Source: NZ13-RE01 sp964612975 (GTDB lineage Bacteria > Dictyoglomota > Dictyoglomia > Dictyoglomales > Dictyoglomaceae). Taken from it: a DNA stretch of 64,000 nt. Made by a program: the position numbers and the translations under genes. The stretch is from positions 1-64,000 of the forward strand of contig CAZTGC010000001.1 in assembly GCA_964612975.1 (NCBI GenBank). The letters are read 5' to 3'. Position 1 is the stretch's first letter. Every line of letters begins with the position of its first letter. The notes under the pieces were generated by a model. The model was given only the letters and a program-made list of their open reading frames with translations. It searched no databases and was not told where the DNA came from. Below are positions 7,539 through 16,091 of this stretch, one piece after another.

Positions 7539-8813
7539 TTACACCTCAATCCTTATTAAGGAATTCCATTCTACTAAAATTGGTAATTTTTGTATCTCAG
7601 AGATTGCTTTTTGAATATTTTTTTCATAGGTAATATGGGTTAAAATAACTATTTCTGCCTTTTCATTTTCTATATTTGTTTCTTTTTGTATAACTGAAGC
7701 AATACTTATACTATTTTCTCCTAAAATTTTAGCAATTTGAGCTAAAACTCCAGGTCTATCTTGAACCCAAAATCTTAAATAATATCTTGTTTTGATCTCT
7801 CCCCATGGTTTTAAATCAGAAGGATATAAATATGCAAAATTGTAATATCTTAGGTGTGAATGGATTATACTATGGCTCAATTCTAAAATATCTGATAATA
7901 GAGCCATAGCTGTAGGCTTAGGACCAGCTCCTGGACCATAAAGTATTATATTTCCTCTTCTTTCTTCTTTAAATAAAACTGCATTATTCACACCCCTTAC
8001 AGCTGCTAAAAGATGATTCTGGGAAATCATTGTAGGATGTACCCTTATTTCTAAAGTCCCATTCTCTTCTTTTGCTAATGCTAAAAGTTTTATAGAATAT
8101 CCAAGAGATTTTGCATATTCCATATCTCTTAAAGTGATTTTTTCTATCCCTTCTCTAAAGATATATTTAGGTTTTATGGTGGTATGAAAAGCTAAGGAAC
8201 TTAAGATAGCAATTTTATATACACTATCTAAACCTGAGATATCTTTGTAAGGATCTGGTTCTGCATAACCTTTTTCTTGAGCTTCTTGAAGAATTAAAGA
8301 AAATTCAGCCTTGTTTTCTTCCATATTAGTCAGTATATAATTTGTGGTCCCATTCAGAATTGACCATATCTCCTTAATCTTATCTAAAACTAAGCCTTCC
8401 TTTATTGCCTTAATTATAGGGATTCCACCCCCTACACTTGCTTCAAACCCTATGTCTACACCTTTTTTCCTTGCGAGCTTAAGTAGTTCATCACCATGCA
8501 TTGCAATAATCTCCTTATTAGCTGTAACAACATATTTTTCGTTTTCTATAGCTCTTTTAATAAAAGAATACGCTGGCTCTTCCCCTCCCATGACTTCAAT
8601 AACTAACTTTATATCATAATCATCTAAAATTTCTTCGGGTTTATTTGTTAAATAATAATTAGGAATTATTCTGGGTTTTGAAAGATTCCTTACTAAGACC
8701 CTTTTAACCTCTAAAGGCTCGCCTAATAAATTTAGAATATTTTCATTCTCTTTCTGAATTACTTCCCAGAGAGCTTGACCTACTTGTCCGCCACCTAAAA
8801 AACCGATTTTCAT
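7539..8813 (-). CDS. hom: Homoserine dehydrogenase with ACT domain
   Basis: It reduces aspartate semialdehyde to homoserine, the branch point to threonine and methionine. The 424-residue protein has a Rossmann motif IGFLGGGQVGQAL at the N-terminus, a catalytic region containing ANKEIIAMHGDEL and EASVGGGIPIIKAI, and a C-terminal ACT domain (about 345-424, RFWVQDRPGVLAQIAKIL). The ACT domain suggests end-product control. It overlaps lysA by 4 bp. Confidence 0.95.
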   Translation of the reverse strand: MKIGFLGGGQVGQALWEVIQKENENILNLLGEPLEVKRVLVRNLSKPRIIPNYYLTNKPEEILDDYDIKLVIEVMGGEEPAYSFIKRAIENEKYVVTANKEIIAMHGDELLKLARKKGVDIGFEASVGGGIPIIKAIKEGLVLDKIKEIWSILNGTTNYILTNMEENKAEFSLILQEAQEKGYAEPDPYKDISGLDSVYKIAILSSLAFHTTIKPKYIFREGIEKITLRDMEYAKSLGYSIKLLALAKEENGTLEIRVHPTMISQNHLLAAVRGVNNAVLFKEERRGNIILYGPGAGPKPTAMALLSDILELSHSIIHSHLRYYNFAYLYPSDLKPWGEIKTRYYLRFWVQDRPGVLAQIAKILGENSISIASVIQKETNIENEKAEIVILTHITYEKNIQKAISEIQKLPILVEWNSLIRIEV

Positions 8814-10093
8814 TTTTGTCCCCTCACCAAGTCTTCAAATTTTTCCCTCTCTACAATAATATAATCTTTCCCATCCTCTAACATTACCACTGCAGGTCTT
8901 AAAACTGCATTATACCAGTTAAACATGGAAAAGTTATACGCTCCTGTGGAAAGAATTGCCACTAAATCTCCAAGATTAGGCCAGGGAGCTTCCACTTCTT
9001 GAATAAGGATATCGCCAGATTCACAATGTTTTCCTACTAATCTGAATAATTTCCTCTCATTATATTCATTCAGAAATAAGGCAGTATACTTTGCTCCATA
9101 AAGGGTGGGTCGAATATTGTCAGACATTCCTCCATCTACTGCAACGTAATTCCTTACATTATATATTTTTTTTCTACTTTCAACTCTATATAAAGTAATT
9201 CCTGCTCTTCCCACTAAGGATCTGCCAGGTTCACATATAAGTGTAAAGGAATAAGGGAAATTCTTCTTGAAATTTTCTGATACAAATTTAGCAAGATCTT
9301 CAATGGAAGGTGGTATATCTTGAGGTGTATATGCTATTCCCAATCCACCCCCAATACTTATTTCATCTAAGTTAGCACCTATTTTTTTAATTTCTAAACC
9401 GATCTTTATCAAAACCTCAGATAAATTTATATATGCACTTAAATCATAAATTTGAGATCCAATATGAGAATGGATTCCTTTAAATTTTATAAAGGGCTCA
9501 TTTTTAAGAGAAGAAATTAATGATAAAGCATCATCTATAGGTAGACCAAACTTTGTATCTATCTGACCTGTTCTTATGGCTTTGTGAGTATTCACTTCAA
9601 TGTTAGGAATAATCCTTATTAATATATTGATTTCTTTATTTTTCTTGTTAGTCAAAAATTTTATTTTTTCAACTTCATCAAAATTATCAACAATTATTGC
9701 ATAGATATCCTCTTCAATGGCATATTCTAACTCTTTTATGGTTTTAGCATTTCCATGAAAATAAATTTTTTTTGAATTTATTCCCGCCTTTCTTGTAAGG
9801 TAAAGTTCTCCCCCCGTGGAGACTAAAAAGTTCAATCCTTCCTTATCAAAAATCCTTATTACCTCTAATATGGGTAATGCTTTTACTGCAAATAGAATTT
9901 TGAAGGGAACATGAGAGTAGTTAGACCAAGAATCAAGATATCTTCTTGCTTGATCTATTAATGTTTTTTTATCCAAGATATATAGGGGAGTTCCATGTTT
10001 TTCTGCTAAATGGGAAATAGGAATTCCTCCTATCTCCCAATCTCCATTTATTTTTTTCATAGTTATTGGAAGTAGCTCGTTATTCATTAACAT
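8810..10093 (-). CDS. lysA: Diaminopimelate decarboxylase
   Basis: It decarboxylates meso-diaminopimelate to lysine, the last step of the pathway. The protein is an alanine-racemase-fold PLP enzyme, with the PLP lysine in FAVKALPILEV near residue 60. Other landmarks are GGGLGIAY, CEPGRSLVG and the catalytic cysteine in HCESGDIL. I chose the ATG at 10093 (427 residues), 8 bp after GGGAG. An upstream TTG at 10108 is possible. The start overlaps the ilvE end by 14 bp. The other dap genes are not in the window. Confidence 0.94.
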   Translation of the reverse strand: MLMNNELLPITMKKINGDWEIGGIPISHLAEKHGTPLYILDKKTLIDQARRYLDSWSNYSHVPFKILFAVKALPILEVIRIFDKEGLNFLVSTGGELYLTRKAGINSKKIYFHGNAKTIKELEYAIEEDIYAIIVDNFDEVEKIKFLTNKKNKEINILIRIIPNIEVNTHKAIRTGQIDTKFGLPIDDALSLISSLKNEPFIKFKGIHSHIGSQIYDLSAYINLSEVLIKIGLEIKKIGANLDEISIGGGLGIAYTPQDIPPSIEDLAKFVSENFKKNFPYSFTLICEPGRSLVGRAGITLYRVESRKKIYNVRNYVAVDGGMSDNIRPTLYGAKYTALFLNEYNERKLFRLVGKHCESGDILIQEVEAPWPNLGDLVAILSTGAYNFSMFNWYNAVLRPAVVMLEDGKDYIIVEREKFEDLVRGQK

Positions 10094-10970
10094 AGACAGG
10101 ACTCCCAATATTTTCTTGTCTTACATAGTCATAAAATACTTTTCTTAATTCACTTGTTATTTTGCCAGGTTTTCCATCTCCTATAATTCTCTCATCGATT
10201 TTTATGACTGGGACAATTTCTACTGCAGTTCCAGTTAAAAATATCTCATCTGCGTTATAAAGATCATATCGAGTTAATAATTCCTCCTTCACTATAAGAT
10301 TTAAATACTTTGTTGCCAACTCTATTACTACTGCTCTTGTTATTCCAGCTAAAGCGCCAATATTTACTGGTGGAGTATAGATTATACCTTTTTTTATTAT
10401 AAATACATTATCTACTGTTGCTTCTGTTAAAAAACCCTGATGATTTAACATTATCCCTTCTGCTGCTCCTGCAATTCTTGCTTCAATTCTTGCCAGGATA
10501 TTATGTAGGTAATTCAAAGATTTTACTCTTGGATCTAAGACATCTGTTGGAGATCTTCTTGTAGCGACAGTTACTGCTGTTAAACCCTTTTCATAAACTT
10601 CTTGAGGAAATACTCTTATCTTATCTGCAATTATAATAATTGTGGGATTATCAACTTCCCATGGGTCAATCCCAAGTCCAAGAGAACCCCGAGTTACTAG
10701 TAGTCTTATATAACTATCTCTTAGATTATTTACTCTTACTGTTTCAATAACTGCCTTTTTCATTTCTTCAAAGGAAAGGGGAATTTTTAACCATATGGCT
10801 TGAGCAGATGCATATAATCTTTCAAGATGTTCATCTAATTTAAAAACTCTACCGTCATAGCACCTGATTCCTTCAAAGACTCCATCCCCATAAAGCAATC
10901 CCCTGTCGTAAACAGAGATTTTGGCTTCTTCTGTAGAAAAAAATTTCCCATTTATGTATATTAATCCCAT
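10080..10970 (-). CDS. ilvE: Branched-chain amino acid aminotransferase (class IV PLP)
   Basis: It transfers amino groups between glutamate and branched-chain 2-oxo acids. Features are SVYDRGLLYGDGVFEGIR near residue 20, the PLP lysine in RVKSLNYLHN near residue 155, and EATVDNVFII. The class also includes D-amino acid transaminases; the YDRGLLYGDGVFEG form and the 296-residue length favour IlvE. The ATG at 10970 is chosen because AAAGGAG ends 8 bp upstream. It is first in the aspartate-family operon and about 20 nt downstream of the predicted transcription start. Confidence 0.88.
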   Translation of the reverse strand: MGLIYINGKFFSTEEAKISVYDRGLLYGDGVFEGIRCYDGRVFKLDEHLERLYASAQAIWLKIPLSFEEMKKAVIETVRVNNLRDSYIRLLVTRGSLGLGIDPWEVDNPTIIIIADKIRVFPQEVYEKGLTAVTVATRRSPTDVLDPRVKSLNYLHNILARIEARIAGAAEGIMLNHQGFLTEATVDNVFIIKKGIIYTPPVNIGALAGITRAVVIELATKYLNLIVKEELLTRYDLYNADEIFLTGTAVEIVPVIKIDERIIGDGKPGKITSELRKVFYDYVRQENIGSPVYVNE

Positions 10971-10997
10971 TTTACTCACTCCTTTTTTTGAAGTAAA

Positions 10998-11026
10998 ATT
11001 ATATAATTGTTAGCATAAAATTTCAA
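10998..11026 (-). promoter_or_regulatory. Sigma-70 promoter for ilvE-lysA-hom-thrCB-asd-lysC
   Basis: Read on the minus strand: -35 TTGAAA (11026-11021), a 17-bp spacer, and -10 TATAAT (11003-10998). The predicted start is near 10991, leaving a leader of about 20 nt. That is too short for a lysine riboswitch, T-box or attenuator. Confidence 0.8.
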
Positions 11027-11033
11027 TAAATTT

Positions 11034-11063
11034 TTGGAAAAATTTATAAGAAAGTGTTATAAT
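11034..11063 (+). promoter_or_regulatory. Predicted promoter for rpsF-ssb-rpsR-dnaB operon
   Basis: A perfect -10 TATAAT (11058-11063) is preceded at 18 bp by TTGGAA (11034-11039), a moderate -35. It is divergent from the ilvE promoter in a 160-bp spacer. Transcription would begin near 11070, giving a leader of about 60 nt before rpsF. Confidence 0.6.
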
Positions 11064-11083
11064 GATTTGACATACTACACCTG

Positions 11084-11102
11084 CTCCAAGCTTGACTTGG
11101 GG
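11084..11102 (+). promoter_or_regulatory. Leader hairpin upstream of rpsF
   Basis: CTCCAAG (11084-11090) pairs with CTTGGGG (11096-11102) with one G-T pair, around a 5-nt loop. It sits in the predicted 5' leader, 28 bp before rpsF. In many bacteria S6-S18 bind such a leader. I do not see the expected CCG loop motif, so autoregulation is only a possibility. Confidence 0.35.
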
Positions 11103-11130
11103 CCAAAAATTGTCCAGAGGGAGGTAAAAA

Positions 11131-11424
11131 ATGAGAAGTTATGAGTTGATGTGTTTAATCCGTCCAGAATTGACGGAAGAGGAAATACAAAGTTTATCAC
11201 AAGAAATACAAAATGATATGCAGAATTTAGGAGGAGAGGTTAAGAATGTAGATCTATGGGGTAAGAAGATTTTAGCTTATCCTATAAAGAAAAGGAAAGA
11301 GGGCTATTATATAGTTTATAATTTCCTTTTCTCTACAAATCAGTTAAGGGAATTAGAAAGAAGATTAAAATTGAGAGAAGATATTTTGAGATATTTATTA
11401 ATTCTCAAAGATAAAGGAGCATAA
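11131..11424 (+). CDS. rpsF: 30S ribosomal protein S6
   Basis: S6 binds the central domain of 16S rRNA as a dimer with S18. The 97-residue protein begins MRSYELMCLIRPELTEEE and contains GKKILAYPIKKRKEGYYIVYNF, both typical. GAGGGAGG stands before the ATG. It is the first gene of the rpsF-ssb-rpsR cluster and ends 3 bp before ssb. Confidence 0.96.
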   Translation: MRSYELMCLIRPELTEEEIQSLSQEIQNDMQNLGGEVKNVDLWGKKILAYPIKKRKEGYYIVYNFLFSTNQLRELERRLKLREDILRYLLILKDKGA

Positions 11425-11427
11425 AAA

Positions 11428-11856
11428 ATGTTAAATAAAGTTCTTCTTATAGGTCATTTGACAAGAGATCCAGAAATGAGATATACTCCCAGCGGAATTC
11501 CTGTTACTACTTTTAGGATTGCAGTAAATAGACCTAAAAACAGCAAGGGAGAACAAACTGCAGATTTTATAGATATTGTAACTTGGAGGAAGCTTGCTGA
11601 AATTTGTGGGGATTATTTGAAAAAGGGAAGGCTTGTAGCTGTTGAGGGAAGCTTAAGAACACGCTCCTATCAAACTTTAGATGGACAAAAAAGAAGGGCA
11701 GTTGAGGTTGTGGCTACAAGTGTTCATTTTCTTGGAAGGAAAGAAGAAGCTCCAGAGGTTACTGTTGAAGAAATTCCAGAATCTTCTGAAGAAATTAGTG
11801 ACGAACAAATTTTAGAGGAAATTCTTGAGGAAAGTGAGGAGGGAAAGGATGAGTAA
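11428..11856 (+). CDS. ssb: Single-stranded DNA-binding protein
   Basis: SSB coats single-stranded DNA in replication and repair. The OB fold covers about residues 1-105 (MLNKVLLIGHLTRDPEMRYT, then DFIDIVTWRKLAEICGDYLKKG). An acidic tail of about 35 residues follows. The tail ends in SEEGKDE and lacks the usual DDIPF-type hydrophobic tip that recruits partner proteins. There is no obvious frameshift: the stop overlaps the well-placed rpsR start. Length 142 residues. Confidence 0.95.
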   Translation: MLNKVLLIGHLTRDPEMRYTPSGIPVTTFRIAVNRPKNSKGEQTADFIDIVTWRKLAEICGDYLKKGRLVAVEGSLRTRSYQTLDGQKRRAVEVVATSVHFLGRKEEAPEVTVEEIPESSEEISDEQILEEILEESEEGKDE

Positions 11857-12103
11857 TTCTAAGAATGTTAAAACCCAAGAATTTAGAAGACCAGTAATTA
11901 AGAAAAAACATTGTGTGTTTTGTAGTGAAAATATAGAAGATATTGATTACAAAAATATTGAAAGATTGAGAAGATTTATGACAGAAAAAGGAAAGATATA
12001 TCCAAGGAGGGTCAGTGGAAGTTGTGCTAAGCATCAAAGACGATTGAGTCTTGCTATAAAAAGAGCAAGATATATGGGCTTATTACCTTATATAGTAAAA
12101 TAA
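11849..12103 (+). CDS. rpsR: 30S ribosomal protein S18
   Basis: The 84-residue protein has the S18 core DYKNIERLRRFMTEKGKIYPRRVSGSCAKHQRRL. It also has an N-terminal CVFC pair that, with C and H in GSCAKH, suggests the zinc-binding form. The ATG at 11849 is chosen because GAGGAGGG lies 5 bp upstream. A TTG-started 92-residue reading from 11825 would add residues absent from S18. It overlaps ssb by 8 bp. Confidence 0.95.
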   Translation: MSNSKNVKTQEFRRPVIKKKHCVFCSENIEDIDYKNIERLRRFMTEKGKIYPRRVSGSCAKHQRRLSLAIKRARYMGLLPYIVK

Positions 12104-12107
12104 ATCT

Positions 12108-12130
12108 TTGGGGAGAGAAAAACTCCCCAA
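12108..12130 (+). terminator. GC-rich hairpin after rpsR without T-tract
   Basis: TTGGGGAG (12108-12115) pairs with CTCCCCAA (12123-12130) around a 7-nt loop. No T-run follows. Instead the stem runs directly into the GGAGG Shine-Dalgarno of the next gene (12131-12135). It may stabilise the 3' end of the upstream message, mark a processing site, or cause partial termination. Confidence 0.45.
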
Positions 12131-12140
12131 GGAGGTTTAA

Positions 12141-13052
12141 ATGAGTAATAAAAATACTCAAGCTATAGTTGAAGGAAGCTTAGGGGCTGGGATTTCAGTA
12201 ATTATTTTTTGGCTCTCTTATCTTTTTTTTCCATTTATTTTTTTATGTTCCCTTCCTTTTCTTTTTTTAAGTTATAAATGGGGGTTTAAAATAAGTTTTA
12301 TTTCTCTTATAGTATCTTTAACAATTTCAAGTTTTATTCTTCCCCCTTTAAATGCTTGTTTTCTCTATTTCCCTTCAGGAATTTTAGGAATAGTATTGGG
12401 TATAGGAATAAAAAAGGAAATAAGTTTGGGTAAGTTATTCCTTTTAGGGGGAAGCATAGGTTTAATTTTAGAGATTCTAACTGTCTTAGGAGGAATGCTT
12501 TTATTCAATATCTCTTTTGAAAAAGTATTAGGTATCGATATAATGAGGGAAAGTTTGAAAAATTCTTTCAAATATTTAACGGAAAACCACGATCAATTTA
12601 TTAAATTTATAAATATAATTATTCCATCTCTGTTAATTCTTTCTGCATTTTTTCAAGTGGTGATAAATTATTGGATTGCTCAAAAAATTCTTATTAGATT
12701 TAAATTAAATATAAAGCCTCTACCATCCCTTGATACTTTAAGGGTACCAAAAAAAATTTGGAATATTTTATTCATTGTTTTAGTTTTTTCTATCATTCTT
12801 TCTTACTTTTCTTCCTTTGGTATTAATATCTTCAACAATGGAGTGTTTCTTTTACAATTCTTGCTATTAATAGAAGGCTTTTTTGTTATTTGGGGATTTT
12901 TGAAAAAATATATTTACTCAAAGATTATAAGAATTTTTATGGTTTTTATCTTTCTATTTAATCCCATTTTAATATTTCTCCTCTTTATTATAGGAATCAT
13001 CGATATATTTTATCCTATAAGAGAAAAATTTTTATTGAGGGAAAAGATATGA
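12141..13052 (+). CDS. DUF2232 (YybS-like) membrane protein
   Basis: A 303-residue integral membrane protein with about eight hydrophobic helices. It resembles the YybS/DUF2232 family, which in Firmicutes is found in the same place before rplI and dnaB/dnaC. No catalytic motif is visible and no molecular function is established. The fold is reminiscent of energy-coupling or ECF-transporter-type membrane components, but that is weak. The stop overlaps rplI by 4 bp, so it is cotranscribed with replication and ribosome genes. Family placement rests on topology and gene order. Confidence 0.75.
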   Translation: MSNKNTQAIVEGSLGAGISVIIFWLSYLFFPFIFLCSLPFLFLSYKWGFKISFISLIVSLTISSFILPPLNACFLYFPSGILGIVLGIGIKKEISLGKLFLLGGSIGLILEILTVLGGMLLFNISFEKVLGIDIMRESLKNSFKYLTENHDQFIKFINIIIPSLLILSAFFQVVINYWIAQKILIRFKLNIKPLPSLDTLRVPKKIWNILFIVLVFSIILSYFSSFGINIFNNGVFLLQFLLLIEGFFVIWGFLKKYIYSKIIRIFMVFIFLFNPILIFLLFIIGIIDIFYPIREKFLLREKI

Positions 13053-13504
13053 AGAAGCATAAGGTATTACTTCTCAAAGATGTTAATGGTCTTGGAAAAA
13101 AGGGGGAAGTAATAGATGTTAGTGATGGGTATGCAAGAAATTATTTATTCCCTCGAGGGCTGGCCCAAGAGGTTACCGAAGGAATGCTTAAAAGCATTCA
13201 AGAACAAAAATTATTACAGCAGAAAAAGGAAGAAAGAGCTATAATTAAATTTAGAAAAGATAAAGAAATCTTAGAAAAGGATACTTTCATAATAAAGAAA
13301 AAAGTGGGAGAAAGAGGAAAATTATTTGGAGCAATTACCTCTAAGGATATAGTAGAAGAGATCCAGAAGAAATGTAAAATTTCCTTAGATAAAAAGAAGG
13401 TTTTGTTGGGGGAGCCTATAAAGAATATTGGTAAATATGAAATTGAAATTAGGCTTCATCCTCAACTTATAGCTAAGATTAAAGTAGAGGTTATTCCAGA
13501 ATAA
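13049..13504 (+). CDS. rplI: 50S ribosomal protein L9
   Basis: L9 links the base of the L1 stalk to the ribosome surface. The 151-residue protein begins MKKHKVLLLKDVNGLGKKGE and has DGYARNYLFPRGLA, the N-terminal rRNA-binding domain. A long connecting helix (about 42-75) and the C-terminal domain (LFGAITSKDIVEEI) follow. It overlaps the DUF2232 gene and is followed 4 bp later by dnaB. Confidence 0.96.
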   Translation: MKKHKVLLLKDVNGLGKKGEVIDVSDGYARNYLFPRGLAQEVTEGMLKSIQEQKLLQQKKEERAIIKFRKDKEILEKDTFIIKKKVGERGKLFGAITSKDIVEEIQKKCKISLDKKKVLLGEPIKNIGKYEIEIRLHPQLIAKIKVEVIPE

Positions 13505-13508
13505 AGAA

Positions 13509-14873
13509 ATGAAAAATAAGGAAGAAATCTTAGGAAGAGTTCCCCCACATAATGAAGAAGCAGAGCAGGCAGTGTTAGGAGCAATGCTTCTATCAAGAGA
13601 TGCTATTGCCAAAGTAGTAGAGGTATTAAGACCAGAAAGTTTTTATTATGAGCACCACAGTATCATTTTTAAAACAATTATTGACCTTTTTGAGAAGGGA
13701 CTTCCGGTAGATTTGGTATCTGTAACTGAGGAATTAAGGAGTAAGCATCTTTTAGAAAGAGTTGGTGGAAGTGTTTATTTGGCATCTTTATTAGAGGTAG
13801 TTCCTACCGCTGCTAATGTGGAATATTATTCTCAAATTGTTGCGGAAAAGGCCCTTTTGAGAAAATTAATCAGTGTTGGAACAGAGATTGTCTCCTTTGG
13901 ATATAGGGAAAATGAGTCTCCAGAATATTTAGTGGATAAAGCAGAACAATTGATATTTGAAATTGCAGAAACCCATAGATTAATGGGGCCTGTTCCCTTA
14001 AGGGAACTCTTGGCAAAAAGTTTCAAAGAAATAGAAAGACTTCATCAAACTGGAAAGCCATATACAGGTATTCCTACAGGTTTTTGGGATTTAGATAGAA
14101 AGACAGGAGGTCTTCAACCTTCTGATTTAATACTTGTTGCAGCTCGTCCAGGAATGGGGAAAACTTCTTTTTGTTTAAATATTGCTCAATATATAGCAAT
14201 AGAGGAAAAGCTCCCTGTAGTAATATTTAGTTTAGAAATGTCCAGTTTCCAGTTGGCTTTACGCATCTTAGGTTCCGAAGCAGGAATTGATATCCACAGA
14301 CTAAGGACAGGACAAGTTAGAGAAAATGAATGGCCAAAATTAGCAAAGGCTTTTGGCAAATTAGCAGAAGCTCCTATTTATATTGATGATACCCCCAATT
14401 TAACTGTTATGGAAATGAGGGCTCGGGCAAGACGTTTAAAGGCAGAAAGAGAATTATCTTTAATTATTGTGGACTATTTACAACTTATAAGATTGTTAGA
14501 TAAAAATAAAACTGAGCATCAAGAGATATCTGAAATATCCAGAGGACTAAAATCCTTAGCAAGGGAGCTTAATATTCCTGTTATTGCCATATCTCAGCTT
14601 TCCAGAGCAGTGGAAACTCGGGCCGAAAGAAGACCACAACTTTCTGATCTTAGGGGTTCAGGGGGATTGGAGCAAGATGCTGATGTAGTAGTTTTCTTAT
14701 ATAGAGAGAATTATTATCGGACTTCCCAAACACCTGAGGAGGAATCCAATATTCCTGAGGAAGTAGAAGTAATTGTTGCAAAACAAAGAAATGGTCCCAC
14801 AGGAACTGTAAGATTACTCTTCTTAAAGGGTTCTACTTCCTTTAGATCCCTAAGTCTGAGGGAGGAAAGTTAA
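13509..14873 (+). CDS. dnaB: Replicative DNA helicase DnaB
   Basis: The hexameric helicase unwinds DNA at the replication fork. The 454-residue protein has the N-terminal primase-binding domain (about 1-150, RVPPHNEEAEQAVLGAML). A RecA-like domain follows, with Walker A ARPGMGKTSFCLNIA near residue 218 and Walker B LIIVDYLQLI. SDLRGSGGLEQDADVV is also present. Length is normal and no intein interrupts the Walker A region. It is the last gene of the rpsF operon; the next promoter starts at its stop codon. Confidence 0.97.
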   Translation: MKNKEEILGRVPPHNEEAEQAVLGAMLLSRDAIAKVVEVLRPESFYYEHHSIIFKTIIDLFEKGLPVDLVSVTEELRSKHLLERVGGSVYLASLLEVVPTAANVEYYSQIVAEKALLRKLISVGTEIVSFGYRENESPEYLVDKAEQLIFEIAETHRLMGPVPLRELLAKSFKEIERLHQTGKPYTGIPTGFWDLDRKTGGLQPSDLILVAARPGMGKTSFCLNIAQYIAIEEKLPVVIFSLEMSSFQLALRILGSEAGIDIHRLRTGQVRENEWPKLAKAFGKLAEAPIYIDDTPNLTVMEMRARARRLKAERELSLIIVDYLQLIRLLDKNKTEHQEISEISRGLKSLARELNIPVIAISQLSRAVETRAERRPQLSDLRGSGGLEQDADVVVFLYRENYYRTSQTPEEESNIPEEVEVIVAKQRNGPTGTVRLLFLKGSTSFRSLSLREES

Positions 14874-14902
14874 TTGACTATTCTTATTTGCTGTTCTATA
14901 AT
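14874..14902 (+). promoter_or_regulatory. Near-consensus promoter for the polarity/polysaccharide operon
   Basis: TTGACT (14874-14879), a 17-bp spacer and TATAAT (14897-14902), directly after the dnaB stop. Predicted transcription starts near 14909, 53 bp before the Roadblock gene. This makes 14962-21640 a separate transcription unit. Confidence 0.8.
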
Positions 14903-14961
14903 CTTTAAAAGAATGTTATTTTCTTTAAATAAGTTTTTTAATTTTTGAGGAGGTCAACGAA

Positions 14962-15444
14962 ATGGAAGAAAGAGAACAACTTCTATCGCTTATAATCTCA
15001 TTAGAAGATCAAGAGGAGATAGAAAAATATTTAAGCCAATTCTTAGGTGAGTCAAAAGCAAAGGCAGCTTTGTTAGTGGATAAGAGTGGAACAGTTATTG
15101 GTGGGAAGGGTACTGCCTCTCAATTTGATTTTGTTACTATTTCCGCTTTAGCTGCTGGTGCCTTTTCTGCAACTCAAGAATTGGCAAAATTATTAGGCGA
15201 GGAAGAATTTTCCTTGATTTTCCATCAGGGGAGAAGAAATCACCTACATATTTCTCATATTGAAAAACAGGTTCTTCTTTTAGTAATCTTTGATGATTCT
15301 ACTACTCTTGGCATGGTAAGACTTTTTGCTCAAAAGGCATGTCAAAATCTTGCCCAGATAATTAAGAAAATTAGAGAGAAGCAAAAGGAATTACCTCAAG
15401 TTGAAATATCCTTTGGAGATGTTGAGGATTTCTTTAAAAAGTAG
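14962..15444 (+). CDS. Roadblock/LC7 domain protein (MglB-like)
   Basis: Roadblock/LC7 proteins act as partners, often GTPase-activating proteins, of small Ras-like GTPases; MglB of Myxococcus is the known bacterial case. In 160 residues the Roadblock fold covers about 20-130 (KAALLVDKSGTVIGGKG, SALAAGAFSATQELAKLLG, then HISHIEKQVLLLVIFDD). Charged helices flank it at both ends. It lies 24 bp before an MglA-like GTPase, the expected partner. It has an AGGAGGT Shine-Dalgarno. The name follows from fold and neighbour, not from a test of activity. Confidence 0.85.
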   Translation: MEEREQLLSLIISLEDQEEIEKYLSQFLGESKAKAALLVDKSGTVIGGKGTASQFDFVTISALAAGAFSATQELAKLLGEEEFSLIFHQGRRNHLHISHIEKQVLLLVIFDDSTTLGMVRLFAQKACQNLAQIIKKIREKQKELPQVEISFGDVEDFFKK

Positions 15445-15468
15445 AGAAAATAGGAGGCATTAAGATTT

Positions 15469-16056
15469 ATGGCAATAGTAAATTATGCAGAAAGGGAGAT
15501 AACATGTAAGATTGTATATTGTGGTCCAGGACTTTCTGGGAAAACCGTAAATCTTCAACAAATATATAAAACTGTTTCTCCAGAAAGAAGGGGAGAATTG
15601 GTTTCCTTAGCAACTGAGACCGAAAGAACTCTATTTTTTGACTTTTTACCCTTAGATGTGGGAACTGTCCATGGATTTAAATTAAGATTTCAGCTTTACA
15701 CAACACCAGGTCAAGCATTATATGAAGCAAGTAGAAAATTGATCTTAAGAGGGGCTGACGGTTTAGTCTATGTTGCAGACTCCCAAAGGGAAAGATTGGA
15801 AGAGAATGTGAAAATTTTTGAATCATTAAAGAAAGAATTATCCATAGTGGGTTATAAATTTGAAGAGATACCCTTTGTTTTTCAGTACAATAAAAGAGAT
15901 TTACCCAATATATCCCCTGTGGAAGAGTTAAATATTCATCTTAATGTTGATGGAAAATATTCATATTTCGAAGCTATTGCTATAGAAGGAGTTGGGGTAA
16001 TGGAGACTTTAAAGGGAATAATGCAATTGGTCTTAGCTAAAATAAGTAGAAGATGA
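15469..16056 (+). CDS. mglA: MglA-like small Ras-family GTPase
   Basis: MglA-type GTPases define cell polarity and place motility or secretion machinery at a pole. The 195-residue protein starts MAIVNYAEREITCKIVYCG and has P-loop GPGLSGKTVN (about 19-28). Switch II is TTPGQALYEASRKLIL (PGQ as in MglA) and the NKRD specificity motif lies near residue 147. It pairs with the Roadblock protein upstream and is followed at 35 bp by polysaccharide export genes. That context suggests it positions an envelope or polysaccharide machine. Confidence 0.87.
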   Translation: MAIVNYAEREITCKIVYCGPGLSGKTVNLQQIYKTVSPERRGELVSLATETERTLFFDFLPLDVGTVHGFKLRFQLYTTPGQALYEASRKLILRGADGLVYVADSQRERLEENVKIFESLKKELSIVGYKFEEIPFVFQYNKRDLPNISPVEELNIHLNVDGKYSYFEAIAIEGVGVMETLKGIMQLVLAKISRR

Positions 16057-16091
16057 AATTTATTGAATCTTTATAAAGGAGTAGATGTATT

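Noticed and set aside
14100..14200. Intein in the dnaB Walker A region
   Set aside because: The motif runs without interruption and the gene has normal length.
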